Assembly: GCA_030425395.1 (NCBI GenBank)
Contig: JAUIAS010000023.1
Location: forward strand, 1-50,206
Reading direction: 5' to 3'
DNA length: 50,206 bases
From: Alphaproteobacteria bacterium
GTDB taxonomy: Bacteria > Pseudomonadota > Alphaproteobacteria > Rhodobacterales > Rhodobacteraceae
The translations under genes were made by a program, and so were the position numbers. Position 1 is the stretch's first letter, and each line of letters opens with the position of its first letter. Below are positions 27,209 through 36,122 of this stretch, one piece after another. The notes beneath the pieces were generated by a model. It worked only from the letters and a program-made list of their open reading frames with translations, searched no databases and was not told the origin of the DNA.

Positions 27209-28221
27209 GCGACGTCCCTTTCGCCTTGAGTGATGGCCATGGCCAGACGTCGACGCACCTGTTCGGGATCGCGTTCGGTCAGCACCTCGCGGCGCAACGC
27301 GGGCGGTGTGCCCGCATCGTCCATGTACCAGCCCAGATGTTTGCGCGACACGCGCACCCCCAGATCGCGGCCATAGAACGACAGCAGCGAAACGTAGTGT
27401 GCATCTACGATGTCGGCCAGCGCCGCGCCGCGCGGGGCCATTGGTGCGGGCCGTCCCGCAAGTCCGGCGGCGATCTGGGACAGACGCCACGGCCGCCCCT
27501 GTGCGCCGCGCCCGACCATCACACCGCGCGCACCGGACCGGTTCAACGCCGCGCGCGCCGTGGCGGTGTCCACGATATCGCCATTTGCAATTACCGGCAC
27601 ATCCAGCGCGGCGACCACAGCGGAAATCGCATCCCAATCCGCGCGGCCCTTGTAGAACTGACAGCGCGTGCGACCATGGATCGTGACCATGGCCACGCCC
27701 GCGTCCTGCGCCCGTCGTGCCAGCAGCGGCGCGTTCAGGCAATCGTCGTCCCATCCCAGCCGGGTCTTGAGCGTGACCGGCACGGACACCGCGCCCACGA
27801 CCGCCTCGATCAGGCGCAGCGCGTGATCCGGATCGCGCATCAAAGCCGAGCCGGAATAGCCGCCTACCACCTTCTTGGCGGGACAGCCCATGTTGATGTC
27901 GATGATCCGCGCGCCGTTTGCTTCGACCATGCGTGCGGCTTCGGCCATCCAATGTGGATCGCGGCCCGCGATTTGAACCGCCGTGCCGACAACATCCGCG
28001 CCCAGTTCGGCCTTTTCCCGGACCCCGGCCTTGGCCTGCACCATTTCCTGACTGGCCACCATTTCGCTGACCACCAGCCCCGCGCCAAACCCGGCCACCA
28101 GATCGCGCGTGGGCCGGTCGGTGATGCCCGCCATGGGGGCAAGGAACACCGCCGGATCCAGAATCATGTCTTTCAGAGGAACGGTCAAACTGCCTAAACC
28201 TTGTGCATCTACCGCGACCAT
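27205..28221 (-). CDS. dusB: tRNA-dihydrouridine synthase DusB (NifR3)
   Basis: A 338-residue FMN enzyme reducing uridine to dihydrouridine in tRNA. FLAPMAGITDRPTRDL forms the start of the TIM barrel, INMGCPAKKVVGGYSGSAL carries catalytic Cys113, and VTIHGRTRCQFYKG and ANGDI follow. In alphaproteobacteria this gene (nifR3) is classically the first of the ntr operon, as here. ATG at 28221 gives the usual short N-terminal extension; the upstream frame is open but noncoding. It diverges from ispDF with a 178-base gap. Confidence 0.93.
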   Translation of the reverse strand: MVAVDAQGLGSLTVPLKDMILDPAVFLAPMAGITDRPTRDLVAGFGAGLVVSEMVASQEMVQAKAGVREKAELGADVVGTAVQIAGRDPHWMAEAARMVEANGARIIDINMGCPAKKVVGGYSGSALMRDPDHALRLIEAVVGAVSVPVTLKTRLGWDDDCLNAPLLARRAQDAGVAMVTIHGRTRCQFYKGRADWDAISAVVAALDVPVIANGDIVDTATARAALNRSGARGVMVGRGAQGRPWRLSQIAAGLAGRPAPMAPRGAALADIVDAHYVSLLSFYGRDLGVRVSRKHLGWYMDDAGTPPALRREVLTERDPEQVRRRLAMAITQGERDVA

Positions 28222-28399
28222 ATGGGGCGCGGGGTGCAGTCTCAATGGCTGGACCGGAATGCAAGGCCGCAAAAACGGCATTTGCCTATTTTTTAGGCGA
28301 CGTTCGCCATGTTCCGCATCATGATTGCCTAAGCTGCAAACTCGGCCTAAATCTTGCGCCGAAACGCAGACGCCGTGACCACAAAGGGCAAAGGCCGCC

Positions 28400-29563
28400 A
28401 TGACAAACGCCGCAGTGATCGTGGCCGCGGGACGCGGTCTCCGGGCCGGGGGCGGGCTGGCCAAGCAATGGCGCGACATTGCGGGCCGCGCGGTTGCGGA
28501 TTGGACCATCGCACGGTTTGCCGCGCATCCGCGCATCGACCGGGTGGTTGTCGTGCTCAATCCCGAGGATCCCACCGGCTGGGAACGCTATGGTGCGCGC
28601 GGGGATCTGACCCTGTGCGCGGGTGGCGCGCAACGTTCTGACACAGTACGGTGTGGACTGCGCGCGCTGGCGGGAAGCGATGTCACCAACGTTCTGATTC
28701 ATGACGTTGCCCGCCCCTGCATCGACGCGCAGACCATCAGTGCCGTGATCGACGCGCTGGACACGTCGCCCGGCGCAGCACCGGGGTTGGTTGTGACCGA
28801 TGCCTTGTGGACCGGGGCGGACGGCGCTGTGACCGGAACCCGTGACCGCACCGGACTGTTCGCCGCGCAGACCCCGCAGGGGTTTCACTTTGATGCGATC
28901 CTTGCCGCCCATGAGGCCGTCCATGAAGCCGCGCCCGAGTCTGCCGCCGCAAGCGCCGCGGACGATGTGGCGATTGCCCGTGCGGCGGGGTTGCACGTCG
29001 CCATCGTTGCGGGCAAAGCAGAGAACATCAAGATCACCACCGCGGACGATTTCGACCGGGCCGCGCGCATATTGGGAAGACAGATGGATATCAGGCTTGG
29101 CAACGGCTATGACGTGCACCGTTTCGTTCCGGGGGATCACGTCACGCTATGCGGCATCAAAATCCCGCATGACCAGCGGCTTGATGGCCATTCCGACGCT
29201 GATGTCGCCATGCATGCGGTGACAGACGCGATTTATGGCGCGCTGGCCGAGGGCGATATCGGGCGTCACTTCCCCCCCAGCGATCCGCAATGGAAGGGCG
29301 CGGCGAGCGAGATTTTCCTGCGCCATGCTGTCGAGCTGGCCCGCGCGCGCGGCTTTGGGGTGTCGAATGTGGATGTCACCCTGGTTTGCGAGCGCCCGAA
29401 GATCGGCCCGCACGCGCAGGCCATGCAGTCGGAAATGGCCCGGATCATGGATCTGGCCCCGGATCGCGTATCGGTCAAGGCGACCACTTCGGAACGTCTT
29501 GGTTTTACCGGGCGGAGCGAGGGCATCGCGGCGCTGGCGACGGCAAGTCTGGTGGCACCATGA
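28400..29563 (+). CDS. ispDF: Bifunctional IspD/IspF isoprenoid enzyme
   Basis: A 387-residue fusion for two steps of the MEP pathway. The IspD part (about 1-225) makes CDP-methylerythritol: AAVIVAAGRGLRAGGG, HDVARPCID and AQTPQGF are visible. The IspF part (from about 229) makes the cyclic diphosphate: LGNGYDVHRF with metal ligands Asp238 and His240, LDGHSDADVAMHAVTDAIYG and TTSERLGFTGR. Fusion of the two is common in alphaproteobacteria. Its stop overlaps the pgpA start as ATGA (29560-29563). Confidence 0.97.
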   Translation: MTNAAVIVAAGRGLRAGGGLAKQWRDIAGRAVADWTIARFAAHPRIDRVVVVLNPEDPTGWERYGARGDLTLCAGGAQRSDTVRCGLRALAGSDVTNVLIHDVARPCIDAQTISAVIDALDTSPGAAPGLVVTDALWTGADGAVTGTRDRTGLFAAQTPQGFHFDAILAAHEAVHEAAPESAAASAADDVAIARAAGLHVAIVAGKAENIKITTADDFDRAARILGRQMDIRLGNGYDVHRFVPGDHVTLCGIKIPHDQRLDGHSDADVAMHAVTDAIYGALAEGDIGRHFPPSDPQWKGAASEIFLRHAVELARARGFGVSNVDVTLVCERPKIGPHAQAMQSEMARIMDLAPDRVSVKATTSERLGFTGRSEGIAALATASLVAP

Positions 29564-30057
29564 ACACCTTTGCAAGGATGATCGGCACGGTGTTCGGCAC
29601 CGGCTACCTGCGTCCGGCACCGGGCACGTGGGGGTCGCTGGTGGCGTTGCCTCTGGGCTGGGCGTTGCACGTGCTGGGCGGCGCGCCCCTTTTGGGGGTG
29701 GGCATTATCCTGGCCATTGTGGCTGGATGGTGGGCCACGGCGCAAATGACCGCCGGTCAAGCCGACCATGATCCGTCCGAAATCGTGATTGACGAGGTGG
29801 CGGGCCAGTGGATCGCGCTGATGGCGCTGTCGCTGCCCGCAACGCGGCACGGTCTTGATATCACGGCGCTGTGGCCGGGCTGGATCGCGGCCTTTGCGCT
29901 TTTCAGGCTGTTCGACATCTGGAAGCCGTGGCTTGTCGGCTGGGCCGACCGGCGCGGCGATGCGTTGGGCGTGATGCTGGACGACGTCATCGCGGGCGTG
30001 TTCGCCGCGATCTGCGTCACGATCATCGGCGGCGCTTGGCATGGGATGATGGGATGA
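29560..30057 (+). CDS. pgpA: Phosphatidylglycerophosphatase A
   Basis: A 165-residue membrane enzyme that removes phosphate from phosphatidylglycerophosphate. The motif GTGYLRPAPGTWGSL, the acidic EIVIDEVAGQWIAL with the metal-binding Asp/Glu, and FRLFDIWKPW plus MLDDVIAG are all typical. About four hydrophobic segments are visible. It is coupled by ATGA overlaps to ispDF upstream and cinA downstream (30054-30057). Confidence 0.95.
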   Translation: MNTFARMIGTVFGTGYLRPAPGTWGSLVALPLGWALHVLGGAPLLGVGIILAIVAGWWATAQMTAGQADHDPSEIVIDEVAGQWIALMALSLPATRHGLDITALWPGWIAAFALFRLFDIWKPWLVGWADRRGDALGVMLDDVIAGVFAAICVTIIGGAWHGMMG

Positions 30058-30533
30058 GCCGGGATCTGGCCATTGCGGTGCTGGATGCCGCCCGCGCGCG
30101 TGGCGAGATGATCGCGACCGCAGAAAGCTGCACCGGCGGAATGGTGGCCGCCGCCCTGACCGATATTCCGGGCTCTTCCGCCGTGGTCGAGCGGGGGTTC
30201 GTCACCTATACCAATGCCGCCAAGACCGAAATGCTGGGGGTGGCGGAAACCATCCTCGCCGCGCATGGCGCGGTGTCGCAAGAGGTTGCCCGCGCCATGG
30301 CCAACGGCGCGCTGGAACGGTCCCACGCGGGATTGGCAGTGTCGATCACCGGCATCGCAGGACCGGGCGGATCGGAGTTTAAACCCGAAGGCCGCGTATG
30401 TTTCGGACTGACACAGACCGGGCATGACTGCCTGTCCGAAACGGTCGAATTCGGCGCACTGGGCCGCGATGCGGTGCGCGCCGCCGCGCGGGACCATGCG
30501 CTCAGGCTGCTGCACGCCGCGCTGATCGCGTGA
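30054..30533 (+). CDS. CinA-type nicotinamide-nucleotide amidohydrolase (PncC)
   Basis: A 159-residue stand-alone CinA C-terminal domain that deamidates NMN to nicotinate mononucleotide in NAD salvage. Signatures are TAESCTGGMVAAALTDIPGSS with the catalytic Ser, Tyr/Asn in FVTYTNAAK, and GIAGPGGSEFKPEGRV. The N-terminal CinA domain is absent, as in many alphaproteobacteria. It is the last gene of ispDF-pgpA-cinA and is followed by hairpins with T runs. Confidence 0.92.
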   Translation: MSRDLAIAVLDAARARGEMIATAESCTGGMVAAALTDIPGSSAVVERGFVTYTNAAKTEMLGVAETILAAHGAVSQEVARAMANGALERSHAGLAVSITGIAGPGGSEFKPEGRVCFGLTQTGHDCLSETVEFGALGRDAVRAAARDHALRLLHAALIA

Positions 30534-30573
30534 TTCACTAACGCCCTCTTTTTAGGCAAAGCCAGATATATTC

Positions 30574-30612
30574 TGCCGCTTTTGGCGGCACTCGGCCAAG
30601 AGGCCACTTTTT
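30574..30612 (+). terminator. Terminator of the ispDF-pgpA-cinA operon
   Basis: A 6-bp stem hairpin with a TTTT loop at 30574-30590, then GGCC-N4-GGCC at 30594-30605 followed by five Ts (30608-30612). Another T run (30636-30642) follows. It lies 40 bases after the cinA stop. Confidence 0.65.
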
Positions 30613-30705
30613 CAGCGCCTCTGGGCGTGGTTGCCTCTTTTTTTCGCGTCCTGCGCCTGCCTTAAGCACCGCCAACCTGAACCAAATTTCAAGGAGGCAA
30701 CCCAA

Positions 30706-31887
30706 ATGAACGGTGCCGATACAGCCTGGATCATCGTCGCCACCGCGCTGGTCCTTTTCATGACCCTGCCGGGTCTTGCGCTTTTTTATGGGGGGCTGGT
30801 GCGCGCACGAAATGTGCTGAGCGTGTTCATGCATTGCTATGCAATTGCCTGTTTGATGAGCCTTCTTTGGTTCGTCTTTGGCTATTCGATCGCCTTTGGC
30901 TCTGGCGAAAGCGGGTTCTGGGGCGGCACTGACAAGTTCTTTCTGGCCGGGGTGGACGCCGCGACGCTGTCGGGCAACCTGCCGGAAGTGCTGTTCTTTG
31001 CCTTTCAGATGACATTCGCGATCATCACCCCCGCGCTGATCGTGGGGGCCTATGTCGAGCGCGTGGGCTTTGGGTTTGTCCTGCTCTTTTCGGCGCTGTG
31101 GATGCTGCTGTGTTATGCGCCCGTGGTGCATTGGATATGGGGTGGCGGGATGCTGGCCGATGGCGGCATCTTTGGCGAAACCGGCGTCAAGGATTTCGCA
31201 GGCGGGATTGTTGTGCACGAAACCGCGGGGCTGGCCGCGATCCTGATTGCCGTGTTCCTTGGACCGCGCCGCAACCAGACCACACCGCCGCATAACCCCG
31301 GCTTTGTGATGATTGGCGCGGCGATGCTCTGGGTCGGCTGGTTCGGGTTCAACGGTGGCTCGCAACTGGCCGCCGACGGGGGCGCGGCGATGGCGATCAC
31401 GGTCACGCATATCTCGGCGGCGACGGCGTCGCTGACGTGGGCGCTGTGGGAAAAGATCAAGTTCGGCAAGGCGTCGTTGGTGGGAATGGTCACGGGCACG
31501 ATTGCCGGTCTGGCCTCCATCACGCCGGCGTCGGGGTTTGTTGGCCCGGTCGAGGCGCTGATCATCGGCGCGGTGGCCGGTGTGCTGTGTCAGGAAGCGG
31601 TGAACCTTGTGCGCAACACGCTCAAGATCGACGACACGCTGGACGTGTTCGCGGTGCACGGCGTTGGCGGCATCTTTGGCACGATCATGATCGCCGTCTT
31701 CGGCGCGGGAAGCTGGGCCGCGCAGCTTGGCGGGTTGGCCATCGTGGGTGTCTTTACCATCGTGATGACCGTGGTTCTGATCTTTGTGGTCAAGGCGATC
31801 ACGCCCTTGCGCGTGGATGCAGAAACCGAGACCAACGGGCTTGACCTCTCGGCGCATGGCGAACGCGCCTATGATATGAGCAGCTAA
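30706..31887 (+). CDS. amt: Ammonium transporter (Amt family)
   Basis: A 393-residue membrane channel for ammonium with about 11 helices. FYGGLVRARNVLSVFMHC is the N-terminal Amt signature. The twin pore histidines are in DFAGGIVVHETAG and VFAVHGVGGIFG. There is no cleavable signal peptide, unlike E. coli AmtB. AAGGAGG at 30691-30697 is an excellent ribosome binding site for ATG 30706. No glnK lies beside it, which is unusual since glnK-amtB is the common pair. Regulation by the nearby NtrBC is plausible, but I see no sigma54 promoter upstream. Confidence 0.93.
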   Translation: MNGADTAWIIVATALVLFMTLPGLALFYGGLVRARNVLSVFMHCYAIACLMSLLWFVFGYSIAFGSGESGFWGGTDKFFLAGVDAATLSGNLPEVLFFAFQMTFAIITPALIVGAYVERVGFGFVLLFSALWMLLCYAPVVHWIWGGGMLADGGIFGETGVKDFAGGIVVHETAGLAAILIAVFLGPRRNQTTPPHNPGFVMIGAAMLWVGWFGFNGGSQLAADGGAAMAITVTHISAATASLTWALWEKIKFGKASLVGMVTGTIAGLASITPASGFVGPVEALIIGAVAGVLCQEAVNLVRNTLKIDDTLDVFAVHGVGGIFGTIMIAVFGAGSWAAQLGGLAIVGVFTIVMTVVLIFVVKAITPLRVDAETETNGLDLSAHGERAYDMSS

Positions 31888-31900
31888 GCCCGATACAGGG

Positions 31901-31923
31901 CGCTGGGGGCGCTGCCCCCGGCG
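31901..31923. repeat. Hairpin repeat, reverse complement of the motif at 20781
   Basis: A perfect 6-bp stem GGGGGC-GCT-GCCCCC at 31905-31919 just after the amt stop. The same 15 bases occur in reverse complement at 20781-20795. No T tract follows. It is probably part of the dispersed intergenic repeat family. Confidence 0.65.
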
Positions 31924-31979
31924 CATATCCCTTGCCGCCCTGACCATTGAGGGTGAGAGGAACCAAACCACACAAAAAC

Positions 31980-32005
31980 AACCCCTGGGGGTTGATTTAT
32001 TTTTT
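31980..32005 (+). terminator. Rho-independent-type terminator of amt
   Basis: A short hairpin built on AACCCC/GGGGTT (31980-31993), followed by a T-rich stretch with six consecutive Ts (32000-32005). It is downstream of amt on the same strand. Confidence 0.65.
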
Positions 32006-32305
32006 CTGAACCACCAATTTGCCCGCGTGGATTTTTGTTAACGAGTTTGAGGTGGTCTTGTGACCGGAGCAATTTCCGCGACGCGGCACAGGGTGGGTAA
32101 CGATGGCGTTCCCGGAACGATCCAGCAGAACATCCAAGGGACCGCGTTTGACGTGATTTGGTTGAACATCCGTCGCGACACACGCGTCGCGACCGATCTC
32201 AAGACACAATTGACAGGATACAAAACCGCAATTTGAGCACCCCGCTTCGGCACGTTTTCGCCGAAACGGATCACTTATTTTTTCAAGATATCAAAGGATT
32301 AGAGC
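32006..32305. other. Intergenic stretch with hairpins, no convincing gene
   Basis: Three hundred bases between the amt terminator and the next gene. A direct pair of the palindrome GTCGCGAC at 32172-32179 and 32186-32193 can form an 8-bp hairpin. A terminator-like hairpin with a T run lies at 32242-32283. The stretch has lower GC than its surroundings. A 70-codon minus-strand frame (31997-32209) shows no recognisable features. A small RNA ending at 32283 or an attenuated leader is possible. Confidence 0.4.
32242..32283 (+). terminator. Terminator-like hairpin just upstream of the PG-binding gene
   Basis: Stem TTCGGC/GCCGAA (32246-32251 with 32260-32265), extended by CCG/CGG, followed by TTATTTTTT (six Ts at 32278-32283). 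It lies only 22 bases before the ATG at 32306, so it could end an upstream transcript or attenuate the gene. Confidence 0.55.
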
Positions 32306-32953
32306 ATGGCTGAGCTGAAGAAAGGCGCAAAGGGCAAAGAAGTAACCCAGCTTCAGAAGGATCTGAACAAAGCAGGCGCAAAGCCGAAACTTGCCGAAGA
32401 TGGCATTTTCGGAGCCAAGACCCAGACCGCGGTGCAGGCCTACCAGAAAAAGAACAAGCTCAAAGTCACCGGCACACTGAACGACGAAACGCGCGCATCA
32501 ATAAAGGCTGGTGGACCCCTGCCAGAATTGCCCGCGATTGTGGCAAGCCGCATTCGTCACCCCTCAGTCCCGTTGTTCGAACGCTACAACGAAATAAGCA
32601 TCATCGCCGGTCAGATTGAGTTGGTGGACAAGGATTTGCAGGCTCTCGCCACCGCTGTTTCGACCTTCGTCAAAAAGTCTTTTGCAGATGACAAGAAGAT
32701 CCGAGCCATGCTTACGGACAGGGATGTAAGTATTCGTCAACTCGAGGATATTGCGCATGATTTTGAGCGCGCGCGGATCAAGGATCCAAAGTCGGCGGCC
32801 AAATTGGCCAAGAATGCCGAAGCGATTGAAAAATCACTGACCGCACTGGAAAAGAAGCTCGCGCCTTTGGTGACGGCTGACATCACGGCGACGTCAACAA
32901 TGGCAAAGAAAATCAGTACCGTAGCGACCAAGCTGGCCAAGATAAAGGACTAA
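32306..32953 (+). CDS. Peptidoglycan-binding-domain protein with helical C-terminus
   Basis: A 215-residue, lysine-rich protein. The N-terminal PG_binding_1 domain (about 4-68) shows GKEVTQLQKDLNKAG, DGIFGAKTQTAVQAYQKKN and TGTLNDETRASI. The remainder is alanine- and lysine-rich and probably forms helical bundles or a coiled coil. No signal peptide or membrane segment is visible, which is odd for a cell-wall-binding domain and suggests phage-like or non-classical export, or a cytoplasmic use of the fold. AAAGGA at 32293-32298 is the ribosome binding site. Base composition is less GC-rich than neighbours, suggesting transfer. The specific role is unknown. Confidence 0.7.
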   Translation: MAELKKGAKGKEVTQLQKDLNKAGAKPKLAEDGIFGAKTQTAVQAYQKKNKLKVTGTLNDETRASIKAGGPLPELPAIVASRIRHPSVPLFERYNEISIIAGQIELVDKDLQALATAVSTFVKKSFADDKKIRAMLTDRDVSIRQLEDIAHDFERARIKDPKSAAKLAKNAEAIEKSLTALEKKLAPLVTADITATSTMAKKISTVATKLAKIKD

Positions 32954-32966
32954 GGCCCGGGCGGCG

Positions 32967-34049
32967 CTACACGCGCGGGCGGGATATGCCGGACAAAACC
33001 GCCTCCGTTTCCGCGATCAGCCGTTCCATGACCTCGGTCGTTGTTTCCGCCCGTGCAAGGCCTGCGGCCTGTCCGGCCCAGAGGGCGAAGGCGTCGCCGT
33101 GGCCAGCCTTGGCGCTGGCGGCGCGCAGCGGGCCGGTGGCGGCATTCATCAGCGGGAAATCCGGCCAGTCGTCGTGACGGGCCATTTCGGCGGAATACGC
33201 ATTGACGATGCCCCGCGCCGACCGCCCGCTATAGGCGCGGGTGGCCAGTGTATCATCCCCGCTTGCCGCCGCGACCGCGCGTTTGTGAACCTCTGCCGTC
33301 CGGCATTCCGGCGTGGCAAGAAAGGCCGTGCCGATTTGCACCCCGGCTGCGCCCAGCATCAGGGCCGCGGCGATCCCGCGCCCGTCGGCGATGCCTCCGG
33401 CGGCCAGCACCGGCACCGACACCGCATCGACGACACGCGGCACCAGCGCCATGGTGGTGGCCACATCGGCCCCGTTGCGTGGCAGGAACCATCCGTTGTG
33501 ACCGCCTGCCTCGACGCCTTGCGCCACGATCACATCGGCACCACGGTCCTCGAGCCAGCGCGCCTCGGCCACGGATGTTGCCGAGGACAGGACGATCATT
33601 CCGGCATCCTTGACCCGGGCAACCAGATTCGGCGCGGGCAATCCGAAATGGAACGACACAACCCGTGCGCCTGCGGCGATGATCGCCTCGCACATCGCCT
33701 CATCGAAGGGCAAGGTGGTCTCGGCCGGCTTGTGCGGTGCGCCGGCGTCAAGCCGCGCATACCATGGTTGCAGCCGCTCCATCGCGGCCCGTGTCAGTTC
33801 GGGGTTATCCTGCGGGGGCGCGTGGGTGAAAAAGTTGACGTTTACCGGGCGATTGGACCCGCGCTGCGCCGCCGCGATTTCCTTTTGCACGGTTTCGGCG
33901 GACATTCCCGCGCAGCCCAGCGATCCTAGTCCACCCGCCGCCGCGACGGCGGACGCCATCTCGGGGGAAGCGGCACCCGCCATTGGTGCCTGAACAATAG
34001 GAAAGGCGATATCGAAGAGGTCGGTAATCGGTGTATCGGGCCAAGTCAT
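32967..34049 (-). CDS. Nitronate monooxygenase (2-nitropropane dioxygenase family)
   Basis: A 360-residue FMN-dependent TIM-barrel enzyme that oxidises alkyl nitronates such as propionate 3-nitronate. [20 protein letters not shown] and [11 protein letters not shown] form the N-terminal signature. [25 protein letters not shown] with the conserved GH, and the phosphate-binding [20 protein letters not shown] follow. The gene converges on the PG-binding gene and lies upstream, on the same strand, of nothing related. Its biological substrate here is not evident. Confidence 0.9.
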   Translation of the reverse strand: MTWPDTPITDLFDIAFPIVQAPMAGAASPEMASAVAAAGGLGSLGCAGMSAETVQKEIAAAQRGSNRPVNVNFFTHAPPQDNPELTRAAMERLQPWYARLDAGAPHKPAETTLPFDEAMCEAIIAAGARVVSFHFGLPAPNLVARVKDAGMIVLSSATSVAEARWLEDRGADVIVAQGVEAGGHNGWFLPRNGADVATTMALVPRVVDAVSVPVLAAGGIADGRGIAAALMLGAAGVQIGTAFLATPECRTAEVHKRAVAAASGDDTLATRAYSGRSARGIVNAYSAEMARHDDWPDFPLMNAATGPLRAASAKAGHGDAFALWAGQAAGLARAETTTEVMERLIAETEAVLSGISRPRV

Positions 34050-34058
34050 GGTTCGACG

Positions 34059-34517
34059 TTACCGGGCGGAGGACGCTCCGTAAAGCTCGGCCGCGCGGCG
34101 TTCGAAGGCGCGGACAATGCGCTGCATGGCCTCGTTGAAGACAACCCCGATGATGCCCTGAAGCATGGCATTGCGGAATTCGAAATCCACAAAGAAATCC
34201 ACTTCGCAACCGTCGTCCACATCGCGGAAGGCCCAGCTGGATTTCATGTATTTGAATGGCCCATCAAGGTATTCGGTGTCGATCTTCATGTCATCGGCCC
34301 AGAGCGTGACCCGCGACCCGAAGCGTTCGCGAAACACCTTGAACGAAATCACCAGGTCGGCCTCCATCACCTGTGCCGCGCCCTGTGGCGTCACCGAGCG
34401 GATGCGGGCCGCCGCGCACCACGGCAGGAATTGCGGATATTGCCCGACATCGGCGACCAGATCGTACATTTGCTGCGCGCTGTAAGGCAGAACGCGGGTT
34501 TCGGCGTGTTTGGGCAT
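34059..34517 (-). CDS. COQ10/RatA-type START-domain protein
   Basis: A 152-residue START-like protein of the coenzyme-Q-binding COQ10 family (bacterial RatA relatives). It begins [20 protein letters not shown] and has [16 protein letters not shown] and [19 protein letters not shown], all family hallmarks. COQ10 homologues assist ubiquinone function in respiration. ATG at 34517 is chosen because the family starts at this residue; upstream codons lie in the promoter region facing hpt. It overlaps nothing and lies 9 bases before the nitronate monooxygenase start, so the pair may be co-transcribed. Confidence 0.88.
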   Translation of the reverse strand: MPKHAETRVLPYSAQQMYDLVADVGQYPQFLPWCAAARIRSVTPQGAAQVMEADLVISFKVFRERFGSRVTLWADDMKIDTEYLDGPFKYMKSSWAFRDVDDGCEVDFFVDFEFRNAMLQGIIGVVFNEAMQRIVRAFERRAAELYGASSAR

Positions 34518-34604
34518 TCCGGGCCAGCTTTTCGTTATCGCATTTTCTATGGTCTTTCGGGTATCCGGTGTCCTATGGATGGACGCGAAGTTCAAGGGGG
34601 CGAC

Positions 34605-35156
34605 ATGACAGAGAACCCGTATGTGATCGACGAGATGATCTCGGCCAAGGCGATTGCGGCCCGGATCGAGGAATTGAGCCGGGATATCAAACGCGAATTC
34701 CGCGACACGGACAAACTGGTGGTGGTGGGTCTGCTGCGCGGCAGCTTTGTCTTTATCGCCGATCTGGTGCGCGAACTCGATATGCCGATCGAGGTGGATT
34801 TTCTCGAGGCGTCGTCATACGGCGACCAGACGGAATCCAGTCGCGAGGTGCGCATCCTCAAGGATTTGCGCGGCGCAATCGAAGGCCGCGATGTGCTGGT
34901 GGTCGAGGATATCGTGGACACAGGCTTCACGCTCAGCCATGTGACCAACCTTTTGATGTCGCGCAGCCCCGCGCGGATGCGCACGATTGCCTTGCTCGAC
35001 AAGCCATCGCGCCGCGAAGTGGACATCCGCGCCGACTGGATCGGCTTTGAAATCCCCGACGAATTCGTGGTCGGTTATGGGATTGATTTCGCGCAGCGCG
35101 ACCGGAACCTGCCGTTTATCGGCAAGGTGCGGTTTCTGTCTGAGCAAGACGCCTAG
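34605..35156 (+). CDS. hpt: Hypoxanthine phosphoribosyltransferase
   Basis: A 183-residue purine-salvage enzyme making IMP/GMP from base and [30 protein letters not shown] and the PRPP loop [14 protein letters not shown] (Glu101-Asp102) are diagnostic. AAGGGGG at 34594-34600 precedes ATG 34605. It is divergent from the COQ10-type gene with an 87-base gap. Its TAG stop shares the palindrome CTAG (35153-35156) with the stop of the converging lysR gene. Confidence 0.95.
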   Translation: MTENPYVIDEMISAKAIAARIEELSRDIKREFRDTDKLVVVGLLRGSFVFIADLVRELDMPIEVDFLEASSYGDQTESSREVRILKDLRGAIEGRDVLVVEDIVDTGFTLSHVTNLLMSRSPARMRTIALLDKPSRREVDIRADWIGFEIPDEFVVGYGIDFAQRDRNLPFIGKVRFLSEQDA

Positions 35157-36028
35157 CCGCGCAGCGATCCGCCCCGGCGCGATCCATATTCAGAGGCCAG
35201 CGTCGAAACCAGCACCCGGCGTGCCTTGTCGATGCGCGCGATCCCGTCGAGATCACGGTGACAGGCGACCCAGACCGGCACGCTGAGATCGCGCGGGCCG
35301 CTGTCCAAGGGGTCCAGCCCGTGTTGGTCGCGGCCCAACAGATCCGGCAGGATCGCCACGCCCAGACCTTGGCGCGCCATTTCGCGCAGCGCCACGAAGG
35401 AGGACGCCCCCGGCCCGATCCGGTCGAGGGGAATGTTGTCGGACATCCAGCGCCCGGCCGGTGACCGCACCGCTGTGCCTGCCAGCCCAAGCCACGGCGC
35501 ATCGTCGCCGAGACCGGGCGCGGCATAGGCACCAAAGCCCATGTCAAAGGCCAGGTCGCCAATCATGCCGTCCGGCAATGCCGGTGCCGGACGCAGCGCG
35601 ATATCGGCCTGAAGGCGCGCCATATCCAGATGATCGTTCGACACCAGCGTCACGACCCGCCCCGGAGCCACCGCGTCTGACAGTCGGGCCATCACCCTTG
35701 GCACCAAGGTGCAGGCCAGAGAATCTACCGTCGTCAGGCGCAGATCCCCGGCGCGCGCGCCCCCCGATCCGCGCAACAGACCCTCGACCTGATCAATTCT
35801 GGCTGCGGCCTCGCGGGCGGCTTCGATCACATCTGCGCGATCAGCCCGCAGCCTGTAGCCGTGCGCCAGACGTTCGAACACCGGCAATCCGGCAGCCTCT
35901 TCAAAGGCCGCGATCCGCCGCAAGACCGTTGCATGGTTGACCCCAAGCGCCCGCGACGCGGCGCTGACCGATCCGCCATCGGCCACTGCCAACACGAACC
36001 GCAGATCATCCCAGTTGACCTTGTGCAT
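35153..36028 (-). CDS. LysR-family transcriptional regulator
   Basis: A 291-residue regulator. The N-terminal winged helix-turn-helix covers [34 protein letters not shown], followed by a LysR substrate-binding domain from about residue 90. ATG at 36028 is preferred; an in-frame start at 36049 adds seven residues. It is divergent from the cytochrome c' gene with a 94-base gap containing two copies of CTATGGGAG (36068-36076 and 36107-36115), so it may regulate the cytochromes. The effector is unknown. Confidence 0.88.
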   Translation of the reverse strand: MHKVNWDDLRFVLAVADGGSVSAASRALGVNHATVLRRIAAFEEAAGLPVFERLAHGYRLRADRADVIEAAREAAARIDQVEGLLRGSGGARAGDLRLTTVDSLACTLVPRVMARLSDAVAPGRVVTLVSNDHLDMARLQADIALRPAPALPDGMIGDLAFDMGFGAYAAPGLGDDAPWLGLAGTAVRSPAGRWMSDNIPLDRIGPGASSFVALREMARQGLGVAILPDLLGRDQHGLDPLDSGPRDLSVPVWVACHRDLDGIARIDKARRVLVSTLASEYGSRRGGSLRG

Positions 36029-36122
36029 GAATAGAGACCCGTCCCGCAAAGCTTAAGAATATGTTTGCTATGGGAGTTGGGCATACTAGGGTTTGTAAAA
36101 CAACACCTATGGGAGATTTTCA

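Noticed and set aside
26099-28264. A very long minus-strand frame that extends ntrB upstream by about 350 codons.
   Set aside because: The extension runs through dusB in a different frame, has a low-complexity Arg/Gly composition, and dusB is clearly conserved there. The ATGA overlap at 27205-27208 gives the true ntrB start.
30613-30705. A sigma54 promoter upstream of amt (GGGCGTGGTTGCC looked similar).
   Set aside because: GG and GC are eight, not ten, bases apart, and NtrC here lacks the sigma54-contact loop.
31997-32209. A 70-codon minus-strand frame in the gap after amt.
   Set aside because: It reads through the amt terminator hairpin, has no ribosome binding site and no family resemblance.
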